Shown: in pieces, positions 1 through 5,934 of the stretch
How positions within the stretch are numbered: position 1 is the stretch's first letter
How the letters are laid out: every line of letters starts with the position of its first letter
Origin: Bacteroidales bacterium
GTDB lineage: Bacteria; Bacteroidota; Bacteroidia; Bacteroidales; Paludibacteraceae
Reading direction: 5' to 3'
DNA: 6,194 bases
NCBI GenBank assembly: GCA_900768725.1
Contig: CAAGDU010000045.1
Coordinates: 1-6,194, forward strand
Notes under the pieces: generated by a model
The model's database searches: none
Told to the model about the DNA's origin: nothing
What the model saw: the letters and a program-made list of their open reading frames with translations, nothing else
Made by a program: the position numbers and the translations under genes

Positions 1-67
1 ACAAAATAAACTTATTAAAAAAATATTCACGAACTATTGTAAGGATAGAACACACATTTTACAACAG

Positions 68-135
68 CAAACTGTCCGTTTTTCTCGGGTGAATCCGGTA
101 AATTTACTTATAAGAGAAAAAGAAACGACAGTTTG
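68..135. repeat. Large imperfect inverted repeat with a palindrome at its centre
   Basis: The outer arms CAAACTGTC (68-76) and GACAGTTTG (127-135) pair perfectly over 9 bp. The inner arms (78-86 and 114-126) continue the pairing with small bulges, giving about 18 bp in total. The 27-nt loop contains the perfect 10-bp palindrome GTAAATTTAC (98-107), almost concentric with the outer dyad. It could be a hairpin in an RNA read from either strand or a protein-binding dyad. I do not recognise the family. Confidence 0.6.
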
Positions 136-190
136 GCGCATCGTAGGGCATGAACCCGCTTTGCTTTTATTGTTTCTCAGGCACTTACCG

Positions 191-240
191 GAGCCTTCCC
201 GAGCATTAAGACAAAGTTGTGTTCAGGCTCTATTTGTTTT
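191..240 (+). terminator. Terminator-like inverted repeat with T-rich tail
   Basis: GAGCCT (191-196) pairs with AGGCTC (225-230) and is followed at once by TATTTGTTTT. The loop of 28 nt is long for an intrinsic terminator and the stem is only 6 bp. This may instead be the closing stem of a small structured RNA. It lies upstream of the first gene and would separate it from transcription entering from the left. Confidence 0.3.
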
Positions 241-246
241 GTGGGG

Positions 247-312
247 GGTTGAGTTGAGAGTTGAGTGTTTAGTGTTTAGAGTTTAGAGTGGAGTGTTTAG
301 AGTTTAGAGTGG
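247..312. repeat. Phased heptanucleotide array (TTTAGAG-like)
   Basis: Nine consecutive 7-nt units (GGTTGAG, TTGAGAG, TTGAGTG, TTTAGTG, TTTAGAG, TTTAGAG, TGGAGTG, TTTAGAG, TTTAGAG) run without any slip in phase, followed by a partial TGG. The consensus is about TTTAGAG. The array ends 27 bases upstream of the first start codon, so it lies in the leader or promoter-proximal region of the operon. Such short phased repeats are common in Bacteroidota spacers; their function is unknown to me. Confidence 0.85.
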
Positions 313-339
313 ATCAGAATAAACGCAAAATGTAATACT

Positions 340-1566
340 ATGGGATTCTTTACCAAAAACCGCACCGACGGTCAGACCTACGATGGTCAAGGCGATGCCC
401 GCAGGGGTATCGTGGATAACGTGTTTGTCAATTTGGAGAAAGGATGCTTGGTGCATCGTTACCCCTACGACAACCTCTCTACACACGCGAAAGTAACCGT
501 TCAGGAAGGGCAGCAGATGGTCTTCTTGTCGGAAGGTATGTACTCCGACCTCTTCCTGCCGGGCGGGCATACCCTCTCTACTAACAACCTGCCTTTCTTG
601 CAGCGTTTGGCAAACCTGCCCTATGGCGGCGATAGCGCCTTCAAGACTACGCTCTTCGTGGTAAGCACCACTCGCCAGCGTCTTGCCGGCGATGACGCGG
701 GTTGGGGTACAGGGCTTACCATTCGCGACTACACCATGGCGAACACGCCGCAGGGCATCACCATCGGCGTAGGCGCATACGGCACCTACGAGTTTCGCAT
801 CACCAATGCCATCGCTTTCATCCGCGAGTTTGTCGGTACGGAGCACGACCTCTATCTCACGGAGTTCACCGACCAATTCCGCTCGGTGGTGTCGCAGCGT
901 ATCACCTCCACGCTGAGCCAGTATTTCAGCCGGCAGCGCGTCAGCATCACGGAGATAAACAACTACCTCTTCGACATCGCGCAGTTTGCCAAGAAGAGCA
1001 TGAACGAGTACTTCGAGGAGTACGGCATCGAACTGACGCAGTTTGATATCGAAGCCATCAATCCTCGTGAGGATGACCCGAACTATCAGATGGTGATTGC
1101 CTCGCAAGCGAAGGCGGCGGCTCGTAGCGTAGAGGGATACAGTTACCAGCAGGAGCGTCAGTTTGACGTGATGGAGACCGCCGCCGGCAATCAAGGCGTT
1201 GGCGGTACGATGATGGGCGCCGGCATGGGGCTCGGCATGGGTTTCGGCATGGGCGGCATGATGGGCAATGCGATGGGCAATATTGCCGGCAACACGATGG
1301 GCGGACCGATGAACGCCCCCACCCCGCCGCCGATGCCGCAAGCAGTGCAGGTATATGTCTATCTCAACAATGCGCAGGCGGGTCCCTACGACATGCCCGT
1401 CTTGCAGCAATTAGTGCAGCAGGGTGTCTTGCAGCCGGCTACCCTCGTATGGAAAGCGGGCATGCCACAATGGGCAGCGGCAAGCACACTGCCCGAATTG
1501 GCGAGCCTGTTCGCGCCCGTGCCCCCTACGCCGCCTACTCCACCCACTCCGCCGACTATGGGGTAG
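340..1566 (+). CDS. SPFH-domain protein with C-terminal GYF_2-type domain
   Basis: This 408-residue protein is a probable membrane-associated scaffold of the SPFH (stomatin/prohibitin/flotillin/HflKC) superfamily, in the branch that includes B. subtilis YdjI and proteins often labelled 'virion core protein'. Residues about 25-245 form the SPFH core, ending in the family-like segment YGIELTQFDIEAINPREDDP (228-247). Residues about 284-322 are a Gly/Met-rich linker with repeated GMG steps. Residues about 336-391 look like a GYF_2 (DUF4339) module: a YVYLNNAQAGPY start, then an amphipathic helix, and W371 and W378. A proline-rich tail with PPTP repeats (393-407) ends the protein. There is no signal peptide or clear membrane helix, so it probably acts at the cytoplasmic face through partners. 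The ATG at 340 is the first in frame and starts a typical family N-terminus; an ATG at 330 is followed directly by TAA. YdjI-type relatives usually end in a zinc ribbon, which GYF_2 replaces here. The domain calls are by eye. Confidence 0.9.
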   Translation: MGFFTKNRTDGQTYDGQGDARRGIVDNVFVNLEKGCLVHRYPYDNLSTHAKVTVQEGQQMVFLSEGMYSDLFLPGGHTLSTNNLPFLQRLANLPYGGDSAFKTTLFVVSTTRQRLAGDDAGWGTGLTIRDYTMANTPQGITIGVGAYGTYEFRITNAIAFIREFVGTEHDLYLTEFTDQFRSVVSQRITSTLSQYFSRQRVSITEINNYLFDIAQFAKKSMNEYFEEYGIELTQFDIEAINPREDDPNYQMVIASQAKAAARSVEGYSYQQERQFDVMETAAGNQGVGGTMMGAGMGLGMGFGMGGMMGNAMGNIAGNTMGGPMNAPTPPPMPQAVQVYVYLNNAQAGPYDMPVLQQLVQQGVLQPATLVWKAGMPQWAAASTLPELASLFAPVPPTPPTPPTPPTMG

Positions 1567-1569
1567 AAG

Positions 1570-1590
1570 AAGTTACAAGTTTCAAGTTTC
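1570..1590. repeat. Short AAGTTTC heptamer array
   Basis: Three phased 7-nt units, AAGTTAC, AAGTTTC and AAGTTTC, begin 4 bases after the stop codon of the SPFH gene. The period matches that of the 247-312 array although the unit differs. Confidence 0.7.
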
Positions 1591-1630
1591 AGGTAGATTT
1601 TACCCTCTACTAATCTCTCTTGAAAACTAA

Positions 1631-1665
1631 AACTCAGCAGGCGGGGACGCCTGCGTACCCGGACA
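1631..1665. repeat. GC-rich hairpin repeat, copy 1
   Basis: This 35-nt element recurs at 2306-2340 with a single mismatch (T1656 versus C2331). It contains a perfect 7-bp hairpin, GCAGGCG (1637-1643) with CGCCTGC (1648-1654), closed by GGGA, a GNRA-type tetraloop. The tail CGTACCCGGACA follows and is also found at 3755-3766. It ends 31 bases before the next start codon. It is not followed by a T run, so it is a poor intrinsic terminator; it may modulate mRNA stability or be a dispersed REP-like repeat. Confidence 0.85.
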
Positions 1666-1696
1666 AAAAATATACTCACAAAAACACCATATCATC

Positions 1697-2281
1697 ATGA
1701 AAAATCCGCTTTACACATGGCTGACCCCGTTGCTGACGGTGGGGATAACCGTCTTGGGGTTTGTATTGCTTCGTCCGGAGGAGACGACGGCACTCTATTG
1801 GATAAACATGTCGTATCTCATCGTGTTGGAGGCATTGTTCTTCGGCTGGTTTGAGGTAGGGCGCTGGAAACACACACAGACCAACTATTTCTCGGTCTTT
1901 TTGGGGGTGCATGCGTTGTACTATATCGCCGCCTCTTTGCTGTGGATGGGGCTGTATAGCCTGCTGCTCTACCGTTGGGCGAGCCTAACGGTGTATGGCA
2001 TCGGCATCGGCGTACTGACGGTGGGCTGGCTTATCACCCTCTCTATCGTGGGGCGGCAGGATGCTGCGTACAACGACCGGCAGACGCGCTTGGAAGAGAA
2101 CACGCAGGATGTGCGCGACCTTGTAGCCACGCTCCGAGAGATGCACGAGCAGCATGCTACGGAGGCGACCGAACGCGACTGGAAACGATTGATTCGAGAA
2201 GCCGAGTCGATCCCCCCAAAGCAGATACCGCAGCAATACGACAGACTGATGCAGAAAGCAAAGCAACTTATCAATTTGTAA
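1697..2281 (+). CDS. Small four-helix membrane protein, function unknown
   Basis: I do not recognise this 194-residue protein. It shows four hydrophobic segments (about residues 7-25, 32-52, 64-91 and 97-118) with a positively charged loop after the second (GRWKHTQ, about 55-61). That predicts both termini in the cytoplasm. The remaining 75 residues are charged and helical (RQTRLEENTQDVRDL, then REMHEQHATEATERDWKR) and probably form a short coiled coil. The tail has a conserved-looking IPPKQIPQQYDRL segment (172-184). There is no signal peptide, catalytic motif or cysteine pair. The ATG at 1697 is chosen because it follows an A-rich leader and opens directly into the first helix. The last codons and the stop (TAA at 2279) lie inside an A/T-rich repeat. 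By position it could correspond to the membrane partner (YdjH-like role) of the SPFH protein, but no sequence similarity was established. Confidence 0.85.
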   Translation: MKNPLYTWLTPLLTVGITVLGFVLLRPEETTALYWINMSYLIVLEALFFGWFEVGRWKHTQTNYFSVFLGVHALYYIAASLLWMGLYSLLLYRWASLTVYGIGIGVLTVGWLITLSIVGRQDAAYNDRQTRLEENTQDVRDLVATLREMHEQHATEATERDWKRLIREAESIPPKQIPQQYDRLMQKAKQLINL

Positions 2282-2303
2282 ATTTGAAAATTTAAGATTT
2301 GAA
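2273..2303. repeat. A/T-rich AAATTTG repeat overlapping a stop codon
   Basis: The 20-mer AATTTGTAAATTTGAAAATT (2273-2292) is followed by a degenerate further unit up to 2303. The same 20-mer occurs at 3699-3718 and, inverted, at 3768-3787. The stop codon of the preceding gene (TAA, 2279-2281) and its last two sense codons lie inside the repeat. Confidence 0.85.
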
Positions 2304-2305
2304 AT

Positions 2306-2357
2306 AACTCAGCAGGCGGGGACGCCTGCGCACCCGGACAGCTGCGCACGCCGGACA
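2306..2357. repeat. GC-rich hairpin repeat, copy 2, with partial tail duplication
   Basis: Positions 2306-2340 repeat the 1631-1665 element with one mismatch and the same 7-bp hairpin with a GGGA loop (2312-2329). The tail CTGCGCACCCGGACA (2326-2340) is then duplicated imperfectly as CTGCGCACGCCGGACA (2342-2357), with one inserted G. It ends 33 bases before the next start codon. Confidence 0.85.
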
Positions 2358-2390
2358 TAAACAATAACTAACCCTCAAAATTATACTACT

Positions 2391-3692
2391 ATGTCACTAA
2401 AAGACAAATTCAAGAAACGCCGTCAGACGCATGAGAACGGCTATGTATCTTTCACCGCAGAAGACCTCAAGCAAGAGGCGAAGAAAAATCCGCTGAACGA
2501 GGAAGCCTATGAGTTGCTCGATGCAGCCATGACCACCAGCAGCAACCTCACGGAGACCGACAAACAGGGCAACACCTTCGATGTAGATGATGTATATCCC
2601 TGTACGGCTGCCGAGTGCGACGAGATGGAGAATTTGCTCCGCCAAGCCGACAAGGCAGTGAAAGACCCGAGCGACAGGTTCTATCGCGACCGCCGCGATG
2701 AGTTGCAAGGTATCATCGAATGGAGCCGCGACAAACACTGGAGTTTCAAGTGGTCGCTCATCGCCGGTTGCGTGCTCTCTATCTTCATCATGATGTATAT
2801 CAGCATGGATGCCAAAAGCGACAAACAAAAGGCACAGGCGAGGTATGATCAAGTGGACAACTGGGCAAAAGCGGACACCACCATTGCTTTCGACCAATGC
2901 GATAGCACCTCTTACTATTCCAAGACCCTCTCCTCGCACAACCTCTACAAGGCGCAGACGCTGAGTACCAAGAAAAATTATATCCTCCTAAGTCAGAAGA
3001 ATGTAGTGTATTATCAAAACAAATTGGATACCGCCCAGACACGCGAAGCCAAGAAGAAATATAAAGCCGACCTGAAAGCTGCAGAGAAAAGACTGAAAGA
3101 CCAGCGCGAGGAGTATGATGAAATCAACGAGATGAGTTTCAAGCAGTTCAAGAAGTACGCCCTCAAGGAGGTAGGCGAAGAACTGAGCGAAGCGAAGAGT
3201 TGGGCACGCTGGATGTGGCTTCTCTATATCTATGTGCTAATTCTTATTCCGCTCTATATCTACAGCAGCCACCAGTATGGTTATAACCTGACCCGTTACC
3301 GCGCGGAGCGTGCGAAACTCGACAAGTTGCAGAAATGGGGTTTCAGCATCGCTACATTCTTCTTGGGCGCAAGTGCAGCGATGGAGTTCTTCCCCGAGAC
3401 GGAGGTTACCACCTACTATTCCGATGGAACGAAGACCAAGCATATCGAGAGCAATCCGATGGATATGGTGATTCTTGCCCTCAAACTTATCCTTTTGGTA
3501 GCCGCCGCAGTAGTCTTCTGCGTGGTATCCGTCTTCATCATGACCTACGTTACCGTGATGGCGTTCAAGCGCGACCACGACTGGTCGAAAGTGGCAGCGG
3601 CAACGAAGACCATCGCCGGCAAGGGGCTGGATATAGCCACCCAAGTAGGCAAGAAAGCAAGCGAGATGGCATCGGACAAACTGAAAAAGTAA
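2391..3692 (+). CDS. Four-helix membrane protein with extended coiled-coil loop, function unknown
   Basis: I do not recognise this 433-residue protein. The first 118 residues are hydrophilic, begin with a lysine-rich stretch (KDKFKKRR) and carry C71 and C76 in a C-x4-C arrangement. Hydrophobic segments lie at about 119-138, 273-292, 316-333 and 360-390. The charge pattern places the N- and C-termini and the basic loop 293-315 (RYRAERAKLDKLQK) in the cytoplasm. The roughly 134-residue loop 139-272 would then lie outside the inner membrane. Its second half (about 205-268) is rich in Lys/Glu/Ala and is probably coiled coil. A second outer loop (334-358) holds SDGTKTK. The C-terminus (398-433) is a lysine-rich amphipathic helix that could touch the membrane surface. 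No enzymatic motif is seen. The ATG at 2391 follows an A/T-rich leader, and no upstream in-frame start competes. A role as a structural or sensor subunit alongside its neighbours is inference. Confidence 0.88.
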   Translation: MSLKDKFKKRRQTHENGYVSFTAEDLKQEAKKNPLNEEAYELLDAAMTTSSNLTETDKQGNTFDVDDVYPCTAAECDEMENLLRQADKAVKDPSDRFYRDRRDELQGIIEWSRDKHWSFKWSLIAGCVLSIFIMMYISMDAKSDKQKAQARYDQVDNWAKADTTIAFDQCDSTSYYSKTLSSHNLYKAQTLSTKKNYILLSQKNVVYYQNKLDTAQTREAKKKYKADLKAAEKRLKDQREEYDEINEMSFKQFKKYALKEVGEELSEAKSWARWMWLLYIYVLILIPLYIYSSHQYGYNLTRYRAERAKLDKLQKWGFSIATFFLGASAAMEFFPETEVTTYYSDGTKTKHIESNPMDMVILALKLILLVAAAVVFCVVSVFIMTYVTVMAFKRDHDWSKVAAATKTIAGKGLDIATQVGKKASEMASDKLKK

Positions 3693-3718
3693 TTTGAAAA
3701 TTTGTAAATTTGAAAATT
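3691..3718. repeat. A/T-rich repeat, left arm of long inverted repeat
   Basis: This arm begins inside the stop codon of the preceding gene (TAA, 3690-3692). It contains a full copy (3699-3718) of the 20-mer also seen at 2273-2292. Positions 3697-3718 are perfectly complementary to 3768-3789, so the two arms can form a 22-bp stem. Confidence 0.85.
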
Positions 3719-3740
3719 GCCACGCAGTACTTAGTAGCCC

Positions 3741-3766
3741 CGACCGGTCGCGGACGTACCCGGACA
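3741..3766. repeat. Diverged GC-rich element, copy 3
   Basis: It begins with the perfect palindrome CGACCGGTCG (3741-3750) and ends with CGTACCCGGACA (3755-3766), which is identical to the tail of copy 1. The stem region differs from copies 1 and 2, so only the tail is shared. It lies in the loop enclosed by the A/T-rich inverted arms. Confidence 0.65.
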
Positions 3767-3767
3767 T

Positions 3768-3802
3768 AATTTTCAAATTTACAAATTTTTCATTTTCAAA
3801 TT
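3768..3802. repeat. A/T-rich repeat, right arm of long inverted repeat
   Basis: Positions 3768-3789 are the exact reverse complement of 3697-3718. After a short interruption, CAAATT (3797-3802) repeats the end of the motif. The arm ends 10 bases before the start codon of the zinc-ribbon gene, so a stem formed in the mRNA could affect access to that start. Confidence 0.85.
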
Positions 3803-3812
3803 ATACAATCGT

Positions 3813-5792
3813 ATGGCTACCTTAAAAGTATTGCATTGTCAGCATTGTACAATGCCTTTGCCTCCGGGCACCACCGTCTGCCCTCGTTGCCACACCGCGC
3901 ATGCGGTGGTGAGCGAAGTCAATCCGCTGCAACTGCCGGCGGACATGACCGACAACTACATTCAGTTCTTCCGCTCGCAAACCGAATCCAACCCGAAGGA
4001 TACCAATGCCCTATTCGGCATGGGACTTGTCTATTTGGGGCTGAAGAACTATGAGTTGGCGCAGCGCAACTTCAAGCAGGCGGTGGACCTGTCGCCGCTG
4101 GAGCCTGATATGTACTACTATTTCGCGCTCTCGCTCTTCGAGGGGCATAACCCCAAGCACCTGAAGACCGATGTAACGGATCGCATCGAGGAGTGGCTCC
4201 GCACAGCGGTGAACCGTCAGGCAAAGCGTAAGTACCTCATTTTGCAGATGGTGCTCCGACAGGGTGCTTTTGTCGCCAACGGATTGCAGGTGCACGGCGA
4301 GCAACCCGCCGAACTCATGGAGCGCATCCGTCAGATGATGCCGGAGCCCGGGGAGGTGGGTGAGATAAAAGCGCATGTGCGCATCACCGACGAGCAGACC
4401 TTGGAATGGCTCAACGAACTGTCCACGGGCAAGCGCGCACATAAGGAGGAGAAAGAGGCGCTGTTCGTAGGCGACCGTAGTATGGACGAGATGCTGGTGG
4501 AGCAAGTGCATTGCAATGTGGACTTCGCTGCGGATGCCACCGAGCGCGATGAGTATTTCTTCTACGACGGCTCGGAGACCAACACCGTCCACCATGTGGC
4601 TCCACTGTTGGACGAGCAGAAGCGCGATGAGTTCTTCCGCTATCAGTATCCGCCGCAGACGCCTCTCTACAACAAACTGCCCTTCCCGCCCATCTTCCGC
4701 GCGCTGCTGATGACGGTGGGTTACTTCGTGCTATGGATCGTGATGATACTCGTGGTGGAGTTGGGGCATATAGGCTATGCGGAGATGAAAGTGCCGGAGC
4801 GTCCTGCCATCCTCCTCAAGGGGGAGAAAGCGCAGAAGCAGCAGCCCAAGACCTATCAGAAAGCACTGAAAGAGCAGGAGCAGAACGACGAGGCAGTACA
4901 AGCCTTCTTCGCTGAGCATTGGGTATGCGGTTACAAGGAATATATCTCGGAGGATTGTCCGGGTGCGTCCCGACCCATCGGGGCTGATGCCACCACCGAT
5001 GACCCCGAGGAGGTGGAGCATAGCGCAGTGCGCCTTTTGCGCGAGCCATTGGACGCGAGCCGCGATGTGGCGGTCTATTACGCTTTTGAGAAGTCGGGCA
5101 AAGGCATTGCCGGCATCGCCCTGTTTCTGCTGCCGGTGTTGCTCTATATCATCCGTCTGCTGTGGGTGTTCATCGCCAATGCGCGCGACAGGAAGGATGT
5201 GCGCCGCTGCAACAAGGAGCTACGCGATGACTACGACCACTCGAAGCAGATGTGCGCGACGCGCGCCACGAAGTTGGAGTATATCGCTTTCTGCCGCAAC
5301 TACCTCGCGCAGCGTTCTCGCTGCCTGCCCGAGACCGGAGACCCCGTCTCGCTGGCGCTCAAGCAGAACCACATAGACGAGGACGATATGAAGGGTAAGA
5401 TACTCTTTGTCAACTACTTTGAGGACACCGACCACGAGGACTGCCCGACGGACAATCCGCTGATTGTGCTACGACATATCTACTACGTGATAGCCGTGCC
5501 GCAAAAGGATAAGTTGGTGATGATGAAGAACTGCTGGGACACGCTCTACAACCGCTTCGACCGATGCGATGTGGAGTATATCCCGTACAAGAGTATCTGC
5601 TCGCTGGAACCTCGTCAGGACGAGATAGCCATCGTGCTGAACAACGGCGAGGAGAAAGGCATCGTGCTGTCGCCGGTGCAGGTAAGCATCTTTGAGTACC
5701 AGAACACCGACCCGAAGGAGACGGACACGTATTCGACAACGCGCACCTCCAACCCCGATGACTTCATCCAAGCGCTTAACGCACTGCTGTAA
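3813..5792 (+). CDS. Zinc-ribbon, TPR, two-helix membrane protein with PH-like C-terminus
   Basis: This 659-residue protein opens with a zinc ribbon (C9-x2-C12 and C23-x2-C26; HCQHCTMPLPP and CPRCHTAH). A TPR-like helical pair follows at about 63-110 (ALFGMGLVYLGLKNYELAQR, then the second helix starting near YYYFALSLFEG). Membrane helices lie at about 295-316 and 431-452, leaving a loop of about 114 residues outside the inner membrane that contains two cysteines (C372, C382) which could form a disulfide. The C-terminal 200 residues are predicted cytoplasmic. Residues about 550-659 alternate short strands (YYVIAVPQ, LVMMKN, VEYIPYKSICSLEP, EIAIVLNNG, KGIVLS) and end in a helix (DDFIQALNALL), like a bacterial PH-like domain. 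The start at 3813 places the zinc ribbon at the N-terminus as usual. The layout suggests a membrane adaptor that links the SPFH scaffold to a ligand. Zinc-ribbon membrane proteins next to SPFH genes recall B. subtilis YdjG. The PH-like call is tentative. Confidence 0.88.
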   Translation: MATLKVLHCQHCTMPLPPGTTVCPRCHTAHAVVSEVNPLQLPADMTDNYIQFFRSQTESNPKDTNALFGMGLVYLGLKNYELAQRNFKQAVDLSPLEPDMYYYFALSLFEGHNPKHLKTDVTDRIEEWLRTAVNRQAKRKYLILQMVLRQGAFVANGLQVHGEQPAELMERIRQMMPEPGEVGEIKAHVRITDEQTLEWLNELSTGKRAHKEEKEALFVGDRSMDEMLVEQVHCNVDFAADATERDEYFFYDGSETNTVHHVAPLLDEQKRDEFFRYQYPPQTPLYNKLPFPPIFRALLMTVGYFVLWIVMILVVELGHIGYAEMKVPERPAILLKGEKAQKQQPKTYQKALKEQEQNDEAVQAFFAEHWVCGYKEYISEDCPGASRPIGADATTDDPEEVEHSAVRLLREPLDASRDVAVYYAFEKSGKGIAGIALFLLPVLLYIIRLLWVFIANARDRKDVRRCNKELRDDYDHSKQMCATRATKLEYIAFCRNYLAQRSRCLPETGDPVSLALKQNHIDEDDMKGKILFVNYFEDTDHEDCPTDNPLIVLRHIYYVIAVPQKDKLVMMKNCWDTLYNRFDRCDVEYIPYKSICSLEPRQDEIAIVLNNGEEKGIVLSPVQVSIFEYQNTDPKETDTYSTTRTSNPDDFIQALNALL

Positions 5793-5833
5793 TTCTAATC
5801 CGCCAAATCGTCCGCGCTCCGTGATACCTCTAA

Positions 5834-5866
5834 CATATAATTATCATATAATTATTCATATAATTA
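5834..5866. repeat. Three copies of CATATAATTA
   Basis: Exact copies of the 10-mer CATATAATTA start at 5834, 5845 and 5857, that is 11 and 12 bases apart, close to one DNA turn. This spacing would suit cooperative binding by a regulator or an easily melted region, but simple A/T-rich repeat expansion is equally possible. Confidence 0.75.
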
Positions 5867-5916
5867 CACTGCAAACACATGAAAAAATTAATGGTTAATT
5901 ATACGAGAATGCTTGC

Positions 5917-5934
5917 ATCCCGATTAGTCGGGAT
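5917..5934. repeat. Perfect 7-bp hairpin with TTAG loop
   Basis: ATCCCGA (5917-5923) and TCGGGAT (5928-5934) pair perfectly around the loop TTAG. The following bases are TATATG and not a T run, although TCATTTTT occurs a little later (5947-5953). It could be a weak terminator or a dispersed hairpin repeat. Confidence 0.6.

Larger units (their letters stand above)
1..339. other. 5' non-coding region with dyad, inverted repeat and heptamer array
   Basis: No convincing gene was found in this stretch. It contains an A/T-rich first 60 bases, a large imperfect inverted repeat (68-135), a second inverted repeat followed by a T-rich run (191-240) and a phased 7-nt array (247-312) that ends 27 bases before the first start codon. 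I looked for the Bacteroidota-type promoter (TTTG around -33 and TAnnTTTG around -7) and did not find a good match directly upstream of the first gene. The region could hold a small RNA, a long leader, or the 3' flank of a gene to the left. Confidence 0.7.

Noticed and set aside
146..157. tRNA T-arm-like sequence on the - strand (GGGTTCATGCCC)
   Set aside because: The flanking bases do not form a 5-bp T stem, and no acceptor, anticodon or D arm can be drawn around it.
89..286. 65-codon + strand frame in the 5' region
   Set aside because: It runs through the inner part of the dyad, the terminator-like repeat and the heptamer array, and its product resembles no protein. The region is better explained as non-coding.
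330..335. ATGTAA start-stop just before the SPFH start
   Set aside because: It is a single chance hexamer in an A-rich leader; nothing else suggests regulation by a minimal ORF.
1190..1320. Gly/Met repeat in the SPFH protein as an antifreeze-like or separate protein
   Set aside because: It is an in-frame linker between the SPFH core and the GYF_2-type domain, and such GMG-rich linkers are typical of this SPFH branch.
304..1410. Long open frame on the - strand opposite the SPFH gene (368 codons)
   Set aside because: Its translation is rich in His/Arg/Ala with no recognisable domain, while the + strand frame encodes a clear SPFH/GYF_2 protein. It is an antisense shadow caused by the codon bias of the real gene.
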